Below are positions 40,101 through 53,271 of a stretch of DNA of 64,000 nucleotides, piece by piece. The translations under genes and the position numbers were made by a program. Positions within the stretch are counted from its first letter, which is position 1, and every line of letters starts with the position of its first letter. Below the pieces are notes generated by a model. That model was not told the DNA's origin, made no database searches, and saw only the letters and a program-made list of their open reading frames with translations. Source of the stretch: Moringa oleifera (Eukaryota > Streptophyta > Magnoliopsida > Brassicales > Moringaceae); assembly GCA_021397835.1 (NCBI GenBank), contig JAJFZO010000103.1, forward strand, positions 73,501-137,500, read 5' to 3'.

Positions 40101-43100
40101 TTTTCTCATTTCTTTGCCCATGTTTTTCCCACCGATGAGGCCATGGCAGCAGAGCTGTCACGCTTTGCCTAGGCTGGCCGTGTGGCTCGCTCATTGCTAA
40201 CGATCGACGATCGTGTCGTCGGTCGCTCAGCGCAATATGTCCACCAAGGCAAGCCTGGGCATCGAGATCCAGCCCCGCATCCGCCACCTCGAGGGCCTGT
40301 GGCGAAGCACTCCGAATGCTCAAAATCCCCCCAGCATTTTGGCCCTCACGTAGCATGCATCATCGTTAGCTTCGTCGCCCACACCGTCGTGCTTGTGTAG
40401 CCACATCCCAGCTCATTATCTCATGATTTTTCTCATTTTTTTGGCCACGTTTTTCCCACCGATGAGGCCTTGGCAGCAGGGGTGTCACGCCTTGCCCAAG
40501 CTAGTCGTGTGGCCCGCTCATTTCTAATGGCCGACAACTGTGTCGTCGATCGCGCTGCGCAACGAGTCCGCCAAGGCAAGCCTGGGCGTCGTGATCCAGC
40601 CCCGCAACTGCTGCCTCGAAGGCCTGCGACGAAACACTCCGCATGCTTAAAATCCCCTCAGCGATTTGGCCCTCGCGTAGGATGCATCATCGTTAGATTC
40701 GTCGCCCACACCGTCGAGCTTGTGTATCCACATCCCAGCTCATTATCCCATGATTTTTCTCATTTCGTTGCCCACGTTTTTCCCACCGATGAGGCCTTGG
40801 CAGCAGGGGTGCCCAGGCTCCCCGTCTGGCTCGCTCATTGCTATTGGCAGACGATCATGTCGTTGATCGCGCTGCGCAATGAGTCCGCCAAGGCAAGCCT
40901 GGTCGTCGGGATCCAACCCCACGTCCGTCGCCTTGAGGGCCTGTGATGAAGCACTCTGAATGCTCGAAATTCCCCCCAACAATTTGGCCCTCCCATGGCA
41001 TGCATCATCGTTAGCTTCGCCGCCCACACCGTCGAGCTTGTATAACCACATCCCAGCTCATTATCCCACAATTTTTCTCATTTCGTTGCCCACGTTTTTC
41101 CCACTGATTAGGCCTTGGCAGCAAGGGTGTCACTCCTTGCCCAGGCTAGCCGTGTGGCTCGCTCATCACTAACGGCCGACGATTGTGTCGTCGATCGCAC
41201 TGCGCAACGAGTCTGCCAAGGCAAGCCTGGGAGTCGGGATCCATCCCCGCATCCGCCACCTTGAGGGCCTGCGACAAAGCACTAAGCATGCTCAAAAACC
41301 CCCCAGCGATTTGGCCCTCACGTGGCATGCATCATCTTTAGCTTCGCCACCCACATCGTTGAGCTTGTGTAGCCACATCCCAGCTCATTATCCCATGATT
41401 TTTCTCATTTCGTTGCCCATGTTTTTCCCACTGAAGAGGCCATGGCAGCAGAGCTGTCACGCTTTGCCTAGGCTGGTCGTGTGGCTCGCTCATTGCTAAC
41501 GATCGACGATCGTGTCGTCGGTCGCGCTGCGCAATATGTCCGCAAAGGCAAGCCTGGGCATCGGGATCCAGCCCCGCATCCGCCACCTCGAGGTCCTGTG
41601 GTGAAGCACTCCGAATGCTCAAAATCCCCCCAGCATTTTAGCCCTCACGTAGCATGCATCATCGTTAGCTTCGTCGCCCACACCGTCGTGGTTGTGTCGC
41701 CACATCCCAGCTCATTATCTCATGATTTTTCTCATTTTGTTGGCCACGTTTTTCCCATCGATGAGGCCTTGGCAGCAGGGGTGTCACGCCTTGCCCAAGC
41801 TGGCCGTGTGGCTCGCTCATTTCTAATGGTCGACGACTATGTCGTCTATCGCGCTGCGCAACGAGTCCGCCTGGGCAAGCCTGGGCGTCGTGATCCAGCC
41901 CCGCATCTGCCACCTCGAAGGCCTGCGACGAAGCACTCCGCATGCTTAAAATCCCCTCAGCGATTTGGCCCTCGCGTAGCATGCATCATCGTTAGATTCG
42001 CCGCCCACACCGTCGAGCTTGTGTATCCACATCCCAGCTCATTATACCATGATTTTTCTCATTTCGTTGCCCACGTTTTTCCCACCGATGAGGCCTTGGC
42101 AGCAAGGGTGCCCAGGCTCCCCGTCTGGCTCGCTCATTGCTATTGGCCGACGATCATGTCGTTGATCGCGCTACGCAACGAGTCCGCCAAGGCAAGCCTG
42201 GGCGTCGGGATCCAACCCCACGTCCATCACCTTGAGGGCCTGTGACGAAGCACTCTGAATGCTCGAAATTCCCTCCAACAATTTGGCCATCGCGTAGCAT
42301 GCATCATCATTAGCTTCGCCGCCCACACCGTTGAGCTTGTCTAACCACATCCCAGCTCATTATCCCACAATTTTTCTCATTTCGTTGCCCACGTTTTTCA
42401 CACCGATGAGGCCTTGGCAGCAGGGGTGTCACGCCTTGCCCAAGCTGGTCGTGTGGCCCGCTCATTTCTAATGGCCGACAACTCGTCCGTGCTCAACGAG
42501 TCCGAAGCCTGGGCGTTGATCCAGCCCCGCATCTGCGTAGGATCCGCATGCTTAAAATCCCCTCAGCGATTAGATTCGTTAGATTCGTCCCACACCGTCG
42601 AGCTTGTTGTATCCACATCCCAGCTCATTATCCCATGATTTTTCTCATTTCGTTGCCCACGTTTTTCCCACCGATGAGGCCTTGGCAGCAGGGGTGCCCA
42701 GGCTCCCCGTCTGGCTCGCTCATTGCTATTGGCCGACGATCATGTCGTTGATCGCGCTGCGCAACGAGTCCGCCAAGGCAAGCCTGGGCGTCAGGATCCA
42801 ACCCCATGTCCGTCGCCTTGAGGGCCTGTGACGAAGCACTTTGAATGCTCGAAATTCCCCCCAACAATTTGGCCCTCACGTAGCATGCATCATCGTTAGC
42901 TTCGTCGCCCACACCGTCGAGCTTGTGTAGCCACATCCCAGCTCATTATCTCATGATTTTTCTCATTTTGTTGGCCACGTTTTTCCCACCGATGAGGCCT
43001 TGGCAGTAGGGGTGTCACGCCTTGCCCAAGCTGGTCGTGTGGCCCGCTCATTTCTAATGGCCGACAACTGTGTCGTCGATCGCGCTGCGCAACGAGTCCG

Positions 43101-43569
43101 CCAAGGCAAGCCTGGGCGTCGTGATCCAGCCCCGCAACTGCTGCCTCGAAGGCCTGCGACGAAGCACTCCGCATGCTTAAAATCCCCTCAGCGATTTGGC
43201 CCTCGCGTAGGATGCATCATCGTTAGATTCGTCGCCCACACCGTCGAGCTTGTGTATCCACATCCCAGCTCATTATCCCATGATTTTTCTCATTTCGTTG
43301 CCCACGTTTTTCCCACCGATGAGGCCTTGGCAGCAGGGGTGCCCAGGCTCCCCGTCTGGCTTGCTCATTGCTATTGGCCGACGATCATGTCGTTGATCGC
43401 GCTGCGCAACGAGTCCGCCAAGGCAAGCCTGGGCGTCAGGATCTAACCCCACGTCCGTCGCCTTGAGGGCCTGTGATGAAGCACTCTGAATGCTCGAAAT
43501 TCCCCCCAACAATTTGGCCCTCGCATAGCATGCATCATCGATAGCTTCGCCGCCCACACCGTCGAGCTT
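37162..43569 (+). repeat. Sat1 ~20-monomer HOR, copy 2 (full, 6,408 bp)
   Basis: The same unit order as copy 1, offset 6,454 to 6,465 bp. It is 47 bp shorter, mainly because of a damaged patch at 42,480-42,610. A small loss at 38,160 (CCCAAATTTTT for CCCATAATTTTT) also separates it from copy 1. Confidence 0.92.
42480..42610 (+). repeat. Sat1 segment with clustered small deletions (copy 2)
   Basis: About 50 bp are lost in several pieces over 130 bp compared with the same unit at 36,015-36,205 and 51,150-51,340. The CGATCG stretch, the CCAAGGCAAG segment, the CTCGAAGGCCTGCG stretch and the RY element are each shortened or missing, and GATTAGATTCGTTAGATTCG is a collapsed duplication. Flanking sequence is intact. 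As at 33,226, this looks like local consensus damage or a real rearranged monomer. Confidence 0.75.
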
Positions 43570-46500
43570 GTGTATCCACATCCCAGCTCATTATCCCATG
43601 ATTTTTCTCATTTTGTTGGCCACGTTTTTCCCACCGACGAGGCCTTGGCAGTAGGGGTGTCACGCCTTGCCCAAGCTAGCCGTGTGGCTCGCTCATTTCT
43701 AATGGCCGACGACTGTGTCGTCGATCGCGCTGCGCAACGAGTCCGCCCAGGCAAGCCTGGGCGTCGGGATCCAGCCCCGCATCTGCTGCCTCGAAGGCCT
43801 GCGACGAAGCACTCCGCATGCTTAAAATCCCCTCAGCGATTTGGCCCTCGCGTAGCATGCATCATCGTTAGATTCGCCGCCCACACCGTCGAGCTTGTGT
43901 ATCCACATCCCAGCTCATTATCCCATGATTTTTCTCATTTTGTTGGCCACGTTTTTCCCACCGATGAGGCCTTGGCAGCAGGGGTGTCACGCCTTGCCCA
44001 AGCTGGCCGTGTGGCTCGCTCATTTCTAATGGCCGATGACTGTGTCGTCGATCGCGCTGCGCAACGAGTCCGCCAAGGCAAGCCTGGGCGTCGTGATCCA
44101 GCCCCGCATCTGCCACCTCGAAGGCTTGCGACGAAGCACTCCGCATGCTTAAAATCCCCTCAGCGATTTGGCCCTCGCGTAGCATGCATCATCGTTAGAT
44201 TCGCCGCCCACACCGTCGAGCTTGTGTATCCACATCCCAGCTCATTATCCCATGATTTTTCTCATTTCGTTGCCCACGTTTTTCCCACCGATGAGGCCTT
44301 GGCAGCAGGGGTGCCCAGGCTCCCCGTCTGGCTTGCTCATTGCTATTGGCCGACGATCATGTCGTTGATCGCGCTGCGCAACGAGTCCGCCAAGGCAAGC
44401 CTGGGCGTCGGGATCCAACCCCACGTCCGTCGCCTTGAGGGCCTGTGACGAAGCACTCTGAATGCTCGAAATTCCCCCCAACAATTTGGCCATCGCGTAG
44501 CATGCATCATCGTTAGCTTCGCCGCCCACACCGTCGAGCTTGTCTAACCACATCCCAGCTCATTATCCCACAATTTTCTCATTTCGTTGCCCACGTTTTT
44601 CCCACCGATGAGGCCTTGGCAGCAGGGGTGTCACGCCTTGCCCAAGCTGGTCGTGTGGCCCGCTCATTTCTAATGGCCGACAACTGTGTCGTCGATCGTG
44701 CTGCGCAACGAGTCCGCCAAGGCAAGCCTGGGCGTCGTGATCCAGCCCCGCATCTGCCGCCTCGATGGCCTGCGACGAAGCACTCCGCATGCTTAAAATC
44801 TCCTCAGCGATTTGGCCCTCGCGTAGCATGAATCATCGTTAGATTCGTCGCCCACATCGTCGAGCTTGTGTATCCACATCCCAGCTCATTATCCCATGAT
44901 TTTTCTCATTTCGTTGCCCACGTTTTTCCCACCGATGAGGCCTTGGCAGCAGGGGTGCCCAGGCTCCCCGTCTGGCTCGCTCATTGCTATTGGCAGACGA
45001 TCATGTCGTTGATCGCGCTGCGCAATGAGTCCGCCAAGGCAAGCCTGGGCGTCGGGATCCAACCCCACGTCCGTCGCCTTGAGGGCCTGTGATGAAGCAC
45101 TCTGAATGCTCGAAATTCCCCCCAACAATTTGGCCCTCGCATAGCATGCATCATCGTTAGCTTCGCCGCCCACACCGTCGAGCTTGTATAACCACATCCC
45201 AGCTCATTATCCCACAATTTTTCTCATTTCGTTGCCCACGTTTTTCCCACTGATTAGGCCTTGGCAGCAGGGGTGTCACGCCTTGCCCAGGCTAGCTGTG
45301 TGGCTCGCTCATCACTAACGGCCGACGATTGTGTCGTCGATCGCGCTGCGCAACGAGTCCGCCAAGGCAAGCCTGGGCGTCGGGATCCATCCCCGCATCC
45401 GCCGCCTAGAGGGCCTGTGACAAAGCACTAAGCATGCTCAAAAACCCCCCAGCGATTTGGCCCTCACGTGGCATGCATCATCGTTAGCTTCGCCACCCAC
45501 ATCGTTGAGCTTGTGTAGCCACATCCCAGCTCATTATCCCATGATTTTTCTCATTTCTTTGCCCATGTTTTTCCCACCGATGAGGCCATGGCAGCAGAGC
45601 TGTCACGCTTTGCCTAGGCTGGCCGTGTGGCTCGCTCATTGCTAACGATCGACGATCGTGTCGTCGGTCGCTCAGCGCAATATGTCCACCAAGGCAAGCC
45701 TGGGCATCGAGATCCAGCCCCGCATCCGCCACCTCGAGGGCCTGTGGCGAAGCACTCCGAATGCTCAAAATCCCCCCAGCATTTTGGCCCTCACGTAGCA
45801 TGCATCATCGTTAGCTTCGTCGCCCACACCGTCGTGCTTGTGTAGCCACATCCCAGCTCATTATCTCATGATTTTTCTCATTTTGTTGGCCACGTTTTTC
45901 CCACCGATGAGGCCTTGGCAGCAGGGGTGTCACGCCTTGCCCAAGCTAGTCGTGTGGCCCGCTCATTTCTAATGGCCGACAACTGTGTCGTCGATCGCGC
46001 TGCGCAACGAGTCCGCCAAGGAAAGCCTGGGCGTCGTGATCCAGCCCCGCAACTGCTGCCTCGAAGGCCTGCGACGAAGCACTCCGCATGCTTAAAATCC
46101 CCTCAGCGATTTGGCCCTCGCGTAGGATGCATCATCGTTAGATTCGTCGCCCACACCGTCGAGCTTGTGTATCCACATCCCAGCTCATTATCCCATGATT
46201 TCTCTCATTTCGTTGCCCACGTTTTTCCCACCGATGAGGCCTTGGCAGCAGGGGCGCCCAGGCTCCCCGTCTGGCTCGCTCATTGCTATTGGCAGACAAT
46301 CATGTCGTTGATCGCGCTGCGCAACGAGTCCGCCAAGGCAAGCCTGGGCGTCAGGATCCAACCCCATGTCCGTCGCCTTGAGGGCCTGTGACGAAGCACT
46401 TTGAATGCTCGAAATTCCCCCCAACAATTTGGCCCTCGCGTAGCATGCATCATCGTTAGCTTCGCCGCCCACACCGTCGAGCTTGTGTAGCCACATCCCA

Positions 46501-47129
46501 GCTCATTATCTCATGATTTTTCTCATTTTGTTGGCCACGTTTTTCCCACCGATGAGGCCTTGGCAGTAGGGGTGTCACGCCTTGCCCAAGCTGGTCGTGT
46601 GGCCCGCTCATTTCTAATGGCCGACAACTGTGTCGTCGATCGCGCTGCGCAACGAGTCCGCCAAGGCAAGCCTGGGCGTCGTGATCCAGCCCCGCATCTG
46701 CCGCCTCGAAGGCCTGCGACGAAGCACTCCGCATGCTTAAAATCCCCTCAGCGATTTGGCCCTCGCGTAGCATGCATCATCGTTAGATTCGCCGCCCACA
46801 CCGTCGAGCTTGTGTATCCACATCCCAGCTCATTATCCCATGATTTTTCTCATTTCGTTGCCCACGTTTTTCCCACCGATGAGGCCTTGGCAGCAGGGGT
46901 GCCCAGGCTCCCCGTTTGGCTTGCTCATTGCTATTGGCCGACGATCATGTCGTTGATCGCGCTGCGCAACGAGTCCGCCAAGGCAAGCCTGGGCGTCGGG
47001 ATCTAACCCCACGTCCGTCGCCTTGAGGGCCTGTGATGAAGCACTCTGAATGCTCGAAATTCCCCCCAACAATTTGGCCCTCGCATAGCATGCATCATCG
47101 ATAGCTTCGCCGCCCACACCGTCGAGCTT
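43570..47129 (+). repeat. Sat1 ~20-monomer HOR, copy 3 (11 monomers, 3,560 bp)
   Basis: Compared with copy 1 it lacks about 964 bp (three monomers) between its opening units and the unit at 44,616. It also lacks 1,944 bp (six monomers) between the units at 45,915 and 46,560. Both gaps are whole numbers of monomers. The second gap is shared with copy 0, so both probably descend from one short-form ancestor. Confidence 0.9.
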
Positions 47130-50100
47130 GTGTATCCACATCCCAGCTCATTATCCCATGATTTTTCTCATTTTGTTGGCCACGTTTTTCCCACCGACGA
47201 GGCCTTGGCAGTAGGGGTGTCACGCCTTGCCCAAGCTAGCCGTGTGGCTCGCTCATTTCTAATGGCCGACGACTGTGTCGTCGATCGCGCTGCGCAACGA
47301 GTCCGCCCAGGCAAGCCTGGGCGTCGGGATCCAGCCCCGCATCTGCTGCCTCGAAGGCCTGCGACGAAGCACTCCGCATGCTTAAAATCCCCTCAGCGAT
47401 TTGGCCCTCGCGTAGCATGCATCATCGTTAGATTCGCCGCCCACACCGTCGAGCTTGTGTATCCACATCCCAGCTCATTATCCCATGATTTTTCTCATTT
47501 TGTTGGCCACGTTTTTCCCACCGATGAGGCCTTGGCAGCAGGGGTGTCACGCCTTGCCCAAGCTGGCCGTGTGGCACGCTCATTTCTAATGGCCGATGAC
47601 TGTGTCGTCGATCGCGCTGCGCAACGAGTCCGCCAAGGCAAGCCTGGGCGTCGTGATCCAGCCCCGCATCTGCCACCTCGAAGGCTTGCGACGAAGCACT
47701 CCGCATGCTTAAAATCCCCTCAGCGATTTGGCCCTCGCGTAGCATGCATCATCGTTAGATTCGCCGCCCACACCGTCGAGCTTGTGTATCCACATCCCAG
47801 CTCATTATCCCATGATTTTTCTCATTTCGTTGCCCACGTTTTTCCCACAGATGAGGCCTTGGCAGCAGGGGTGCCCAGGCTCCCCGTCTGGCTCGCTCAT
47901 TGCTATTGGCCGACGATCATGTCGTTGATCGCGCTGTGCAACGAGTCCGCTAAGGCAAGCCTGGGCGTCGGGATCCAACCCCACGTCCGTCGCCTTGAGG
48001 TCCTGTGACGAAGCACTCTGAATGCTCGAAATTCCCCCCAACAATTTCGCCATCTCGTAGAATGCATCATCGTTAGCTTCGCCGCCCACACCGTCGAGCT
48101 TGTCTAACCACATCCCAGCTCATTGTCCCATAATTTTTCTCATTTCGTTGCGCACGTTTTTCCCACCGATGAGGCCTTGGCAGCAGGGGTGCCCAGGCTC
48201 CCCGTCCAGCTCGCTCATTGCTATTGGCCGACGATCATGTCGTTGATCTCACTGCGCAACAAGTCCGCCAAGGCAAGCCTGGGCGTCGAGATCCAACCCC
48301 ACGTCCGTCGCCTTGAGGACCTGTGACGAAGCACTCTGAATGCTCGAAATTTCCCCGAACAATTTGGCCATCGCGTAGCATGCATCCTCGTTAGCTTCGC
48401 CGCTCACACCGTCGAGCTTGTCTAACCACATCCCTGCTCATTATCCTACAATTTTTCTCATTTCGTTGCCCACGTTTTTCCCACCGATGAGGCCATGGCA
48501 GCAGGGGTGTCACGCCTTGCCCAAGCTGGTCGTGTGGCCCGCTCATTTCTAATGGCCGACAACTGTGTCGTCGATCGTGCTGCGTAACGAGTCCGCCAAG
48601 GCAAGCCTGGGCGTCGTGATCCAGCCCCGCATCTGCCACCTCGAAGGCCTGCGACGAAGCACTCCGCATGCTTAAAATCCCCTCAGCGATTTGGCCCTCG
48701 TGTAGCATGCATCATTGTTAGATTCGTCGCCCACACCGTCGAGCTTTTGTATCCACATCCCAGCTTATTATCCCATGATTTTTCTCATTTCGTTGCCCAC
48801 GTTTTTCCCACCGATGAGGCCTTGGCAGCAGGGGTGCCCAGGCTCCCCGTCTGGCTTGCTCATTGCTATTGGCCGACGATCATGTCGTTGATCGCGCTGC
48901 GCAACGAGTCCGCCAAGGCAAGCCTGGGCGTCGGAATCCAACCCCACGTCCATCGCCTTGAGGGCCTGTGACGAAGCACTCTGAATGCTCGAAATTCCCC
49001 CCAACAATTTGGCCATCGCGTAGCATGCATCATCGTTAGCTTCGCCGCCCACACCGTCGAGCTTGTCTAACCACATCCCAGCTCATTATCCCACAAATTT
49101 TCTCATTTCGTTGCCCACGTTTTTCCCACCGATGAGGCCTTGGCAGCAGGGCTGTCACGCCTTGCCCAAGCTGGTCGTGTGGCCCGCTCATTTCTAATGG
49201 CCGACAACTGTGTCGTCGATCGTGCTGCGCAACGAGTCCGCCAAGGCAAGCCTGGGCGTCGTGATCCAGCCCCGCATCTGCCGCCTCGATGGCCTGCGAC
49301 GAAGCACTCCGCATGCTTAAAATCCCCTCAGCGATTTGGCCCTCGCGTAGCATGCATCATCGTTAGATTCGTCGCCCACATCGTCGAGCTTGTGTATCCA
49401 CATCCCAGCTCATTATCCCATGATTTTTCTCATTTCGTTGCCCACGTTTTTCCCACCGATGAGGCCTTGGCAGCAGGGGTGCCCAGGCTCCCCGTCTGGC
49501 TCGCTCATTGCTATTGGCAGACGATCATGTCGTTGATCGCGCTGCGCAATGAGTCCGCCAAGGCAAGCCTGGGCGTCGGGATCCAACCCCACGTCCGTCG
49601 CCTTGAGGGCCTGTGATGAAGCACTCTGAATGCTCGAAATTCCCCCCAACAATTTGGCCCTCCCATGGCATGCATCATCGTTAGCTTCGCCGCCCACACC
49701 GTCGAGCTTGTATAACCACATCCCAGCTCATTATCCCACAATTTTTCTCATTTCGTTGCCCACGTTTTTCCCACTGATTAGGCCTTGGCAGCAAGGGTGT
49801 CACTCCTTGCCCAGGCTAGCCGTGTGGCTCGCTCATCACTAACGGCCGACGATTGTGTCGTCGATCGCACTGCGCAACGAGTCTGCCAAGGCAAGCCTGG
49901 GAGTCGGGATCCATCCCCGCATCCGCCACCTTGAGGGCCTGCGACAAAGCACTAAGCGTGCTCAAAAACCCCCCAGCGATTTGGCCCTCACGTGGCATGC
50001 ATCATCTTTAGCTTCGCCACCCACATCGTTGAGCTTGTGTAGCCACATCCCAGCTCATTATCCCATGATTTTTCTCATTTCGTTGCCCATGTTTTTCCCA

Positions 50101-52299
50101 CTGAAGAGACCATGGCAGCAGAGCTGTCACGCTTTGCCTAGGCTGGTCGTGTGGCTCGCTCATTGCTAACGATCGACGATCGTGTCGTCGGTCGCGCTGC
50201 GCAATATGTCCGCAAAGGCAAGCCTGGGCATCGAGATCCAGCCCCGCATCCGCCACCTCGAGGTCCTGTGGTGAAGCACTCCGAATGCTCAAAATCCCCC
50301 CAGCATTTTAGCCCTCACGTAGCATGCATCATCGTTAGCTTCGTCGCCCACACCGTCGTGGTTGTGTCGCCACATCCCAGCTCATTATCTCATGATTTTT
50401 CTCATTTTGTTGGCCACGTTTTTCCCATCGATGAGGCCTTGGCAGCAGGGGTGTCACGCCTTGCCCAAGCTGGCCGTGTGGCTCGCTCATTTCTAATGGT
50501 CGACGACTATGTCGTCTATCGCGCTGCGCAACGAGTCCGCCTGGGCAAGCCTGGGCGTCGTGATCCAGCCCCGCATCTGCCACCTCGAAGGCCTGCGACG
50601 AAGCACTCCGCATGCTTAAAATCCCCTCAGCGATTTGGCCCTCGCGTAGCATGCATCATCGTTAGATTCGCCGCCCACACCGTCGAGCTTGTGTATCCAC
50701 ATCCCAGCTCATTATACCATGATTTTTCTCATTTCGTTGCCCACGTTTTTCCCACCGATGAGGCCTTGGCAGCAAGGGTGCCCAGGCTCCCCGTCTGGCT
50801 CGCTCATTGCTATTGGCCGACGATCATGTCGTTGATCGCGCTACGCAACGAGTCCGCCAAGGCAAGCCTGGGCGTCGGGATCCAACCCCACGTCCATCAC
50901 CTTGAGGGCCTGTGACGAAGCACTCTGAATGCTCGAAATTCCCTCCAACAATTTGGCCATCGCGTAGCATGCATCATCATTAGCTTCGCCGCCCACACCG
51001 TTGAGCTTGTCTAACCACATCCCAGCTCATTATCCCACAATTTTTCTCATTTCGTTGCCCACGTTTTTCACACCGATGAGGCCTTGGCAGCAGGGGTGTC
51101 ACGCCTTGCCCAAGCTGGTCGTGTGGCCCGCTCATTTCTAATGGCCGACAACAGTGTCGTCGATCGTGCTGCGCAACGAGTCCTCCAAGGCAAGCCTGGG
51201 CGTCGTGATCCAGCCCCGCATCTGCCGCCTCGAAGGCCTGCGACGAAGCACTCCGCATGCTTAAAATCCCCTCAGCGATTTGGCCCTCGCGTAGCATGCA
51301 TCATCGTTAGATTCGTCGCCCACACCGTCGAGCTTTTGTATCCACATCCCAGCTTATTATCCCATGATTTTTCTCATTTCGTTGCCCACGTTTTTCTCAC
51401 CGATGAGACCTTGGCAGCAGGGGCGCCCAGGCTCCCCGTCTGGCTCGCTCATTGCTATTGGCCGACGATCATGTCGTTGATCGCGCTGCGCAACGAGTCC
51501 GCCAAGGCAAGCCTGGGCGTCAGGATCCAACCCCATGTCCGTCGCCTTAAGGGCCTGTGACGAAGCACTTTGAATGCTCGAAATTCCCCCCAACAATTTG
51601 GCCCTCACGTAGCATGCATCATCGTTAGCTTCGTCGCCCACACCGTCGAGCTTGTGTAGCCACATCCCAGCTCATTATCTCATGATTTTTCTCATTTTGT
51701 TGGCCACGTTTTTCCCACCGATGAGGCCTTGGCAGTAGGGGTGTCACGCCTTGCCCAAGCTGGTCGTGTGGCCCGCTCATTTCTAATGGCCGACAACTGT
51801 GTGGTCGATCGCGCTGCGCAACGAGTCCGCCTAGGCAAGCCTGGGCGTCGTGATCCAGCCCCGCATCTGCCGCCTCGAAGGCCTGCGACGAAGCACTCCG
51901 CATGCTTAAAATCCCCTCAGCGATTTGGCCCTCGCGTAGCATGCATCATCGTTAGATTCGCCGCCCACACCGTCGAGCTTGTGTATCCACATCCCAGCTC
52001 ATTATCCCATGATTTTTCTCATTTCGTTGCCCACGTTTTTCCCACCGATGAGGCCTTGGCAGCAGGGGTGCCCAGGCTCCCCGTCTGGCTTGCTCATTGC
52101 TATTGGCCAAACGATCATGTCGTTGATCGCGCTGCGCAACGAGTCCGCCAAGGCAAGCCTGGGCGTCGGGATCTAACCCCACGTCCGTCGCCTTGAGGGC
52201 CTGTGATGAAGCACTCTGAATGCTCGAAATTCCCCCCAACAATTTGGCCCTCGCATAGCATGCATCATCGATAGCTTCGCCGCCCACACCGTCGAGCTT
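47130..52299 (+). repeat. Sat1 ~20-monomer HOR, copy 4 (16 monomers, 5,170 bp)
   Basis: Compared with copy 1 it lacks 1,288 bp (four monomers) between the unit at 49,140 and the type B unit at about 49,570. The join falls inside that B monomer: markers on the left are those of one B unit of copy 1, and markers on the right are those of another. The rest aligns with copy 1 at a constant offset on each side of the gap (16,423 bp before it, about 15,135 bp after it). Confidence 0.9.
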
Positions 52300-53271
52300 G
52301 TGTATCCACATCCCAGCTCATTATCCCATGATTTTTCTCATTTTGTTGGCCACGTTTTTCCCACCGACGAGGCCTTGGCAGCAGGGGTGTCACGCCTTGC
52401 CCAAGCTAGCCGTGTGGCTCGCTCATTTCTAATGGCCGACGACTGTGTCGTCGATCGCGCTGCGCAATGAGTCCGCCCAGGCAAGCCTGGGCGTCGGGAT
52501 CCAGCCCCGCATCTGCTGCCTCGAAGGCCTGCGACGAAGCACTCCGCATGCTTAAAATCCCCTCAGCGATTTGGCCCTCGCGTAGCATGCATCATCGTTA
52601 GATTCGCCGCCCACACCGTCGAGCTTGTGTATCCACATCCCAGCTCATTATCCCATGATTTTTCTCATTTTGTTGGCCACGTTTTTCCCACCGATGAGGC
52701 CTTGGCAGCAGGGGTGTCACGCCTTGCCCAAGCTGGCCGTGTGGCTCGCTCATTTCTAGTGGCCGATGACCGTGTCGTCGATCGCGCTGCGCAACGAGTC
52801 CGCTAAGGCAAGCCTGGCCGTCGGGATCCAGCCCCGCATCTGTCGCCTCGAAGGCCTGCGACGAAGCACTCCGCATGCTTAAAATCCCCTCAGCGATTTG
52901 GCCCTCGCGTAGCATGCATCATCGTTAGATTCGTCGCCCACACCATCGAGCTTTTGTATCCACATCCCAGCTTATTATCCCATGATTTTTCTCATTTCGT
53001 TGCCCACGTTTTTCCCACCGATGAGGCCTTGGCAACAGGGGTGCCCAGGCTCCCCGTCTGGCTTGCTCATTGCTATTGGCCAAACGATTATGTCGTTGAT
53101 CGCGCTGCGCAACGAGTCCGCCAAGGCAAGCCTGGGCATCGGGATCCAACCCCACGTCCGTCGCCTTGAGGGCCTGTGATGAAGCACTCTGAATGCTCGA
53201 AATTCCCCCCAACAATTTGGCCCTCGCATAGCATGCATCATCGTTACCTTCGCCGCCCACACCGTCGAGCT
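52300..53271 (+). repeat. Sat1 ~20-monomer HOR, copy 5 (remnant)
   Basis: Two opening type A units (starts at 52,300 and 52,627) are followed directly by a type B unit (52,954) that resembles a later unit of the repeat (CAGCTTATTATCC). It carries a one-base insertion, GGCCAAACG for GGCCGACG, which is also present in the B unit near 52,105. This is the last recognisable piece of the higher-order repeat. Confidence 0.8.
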
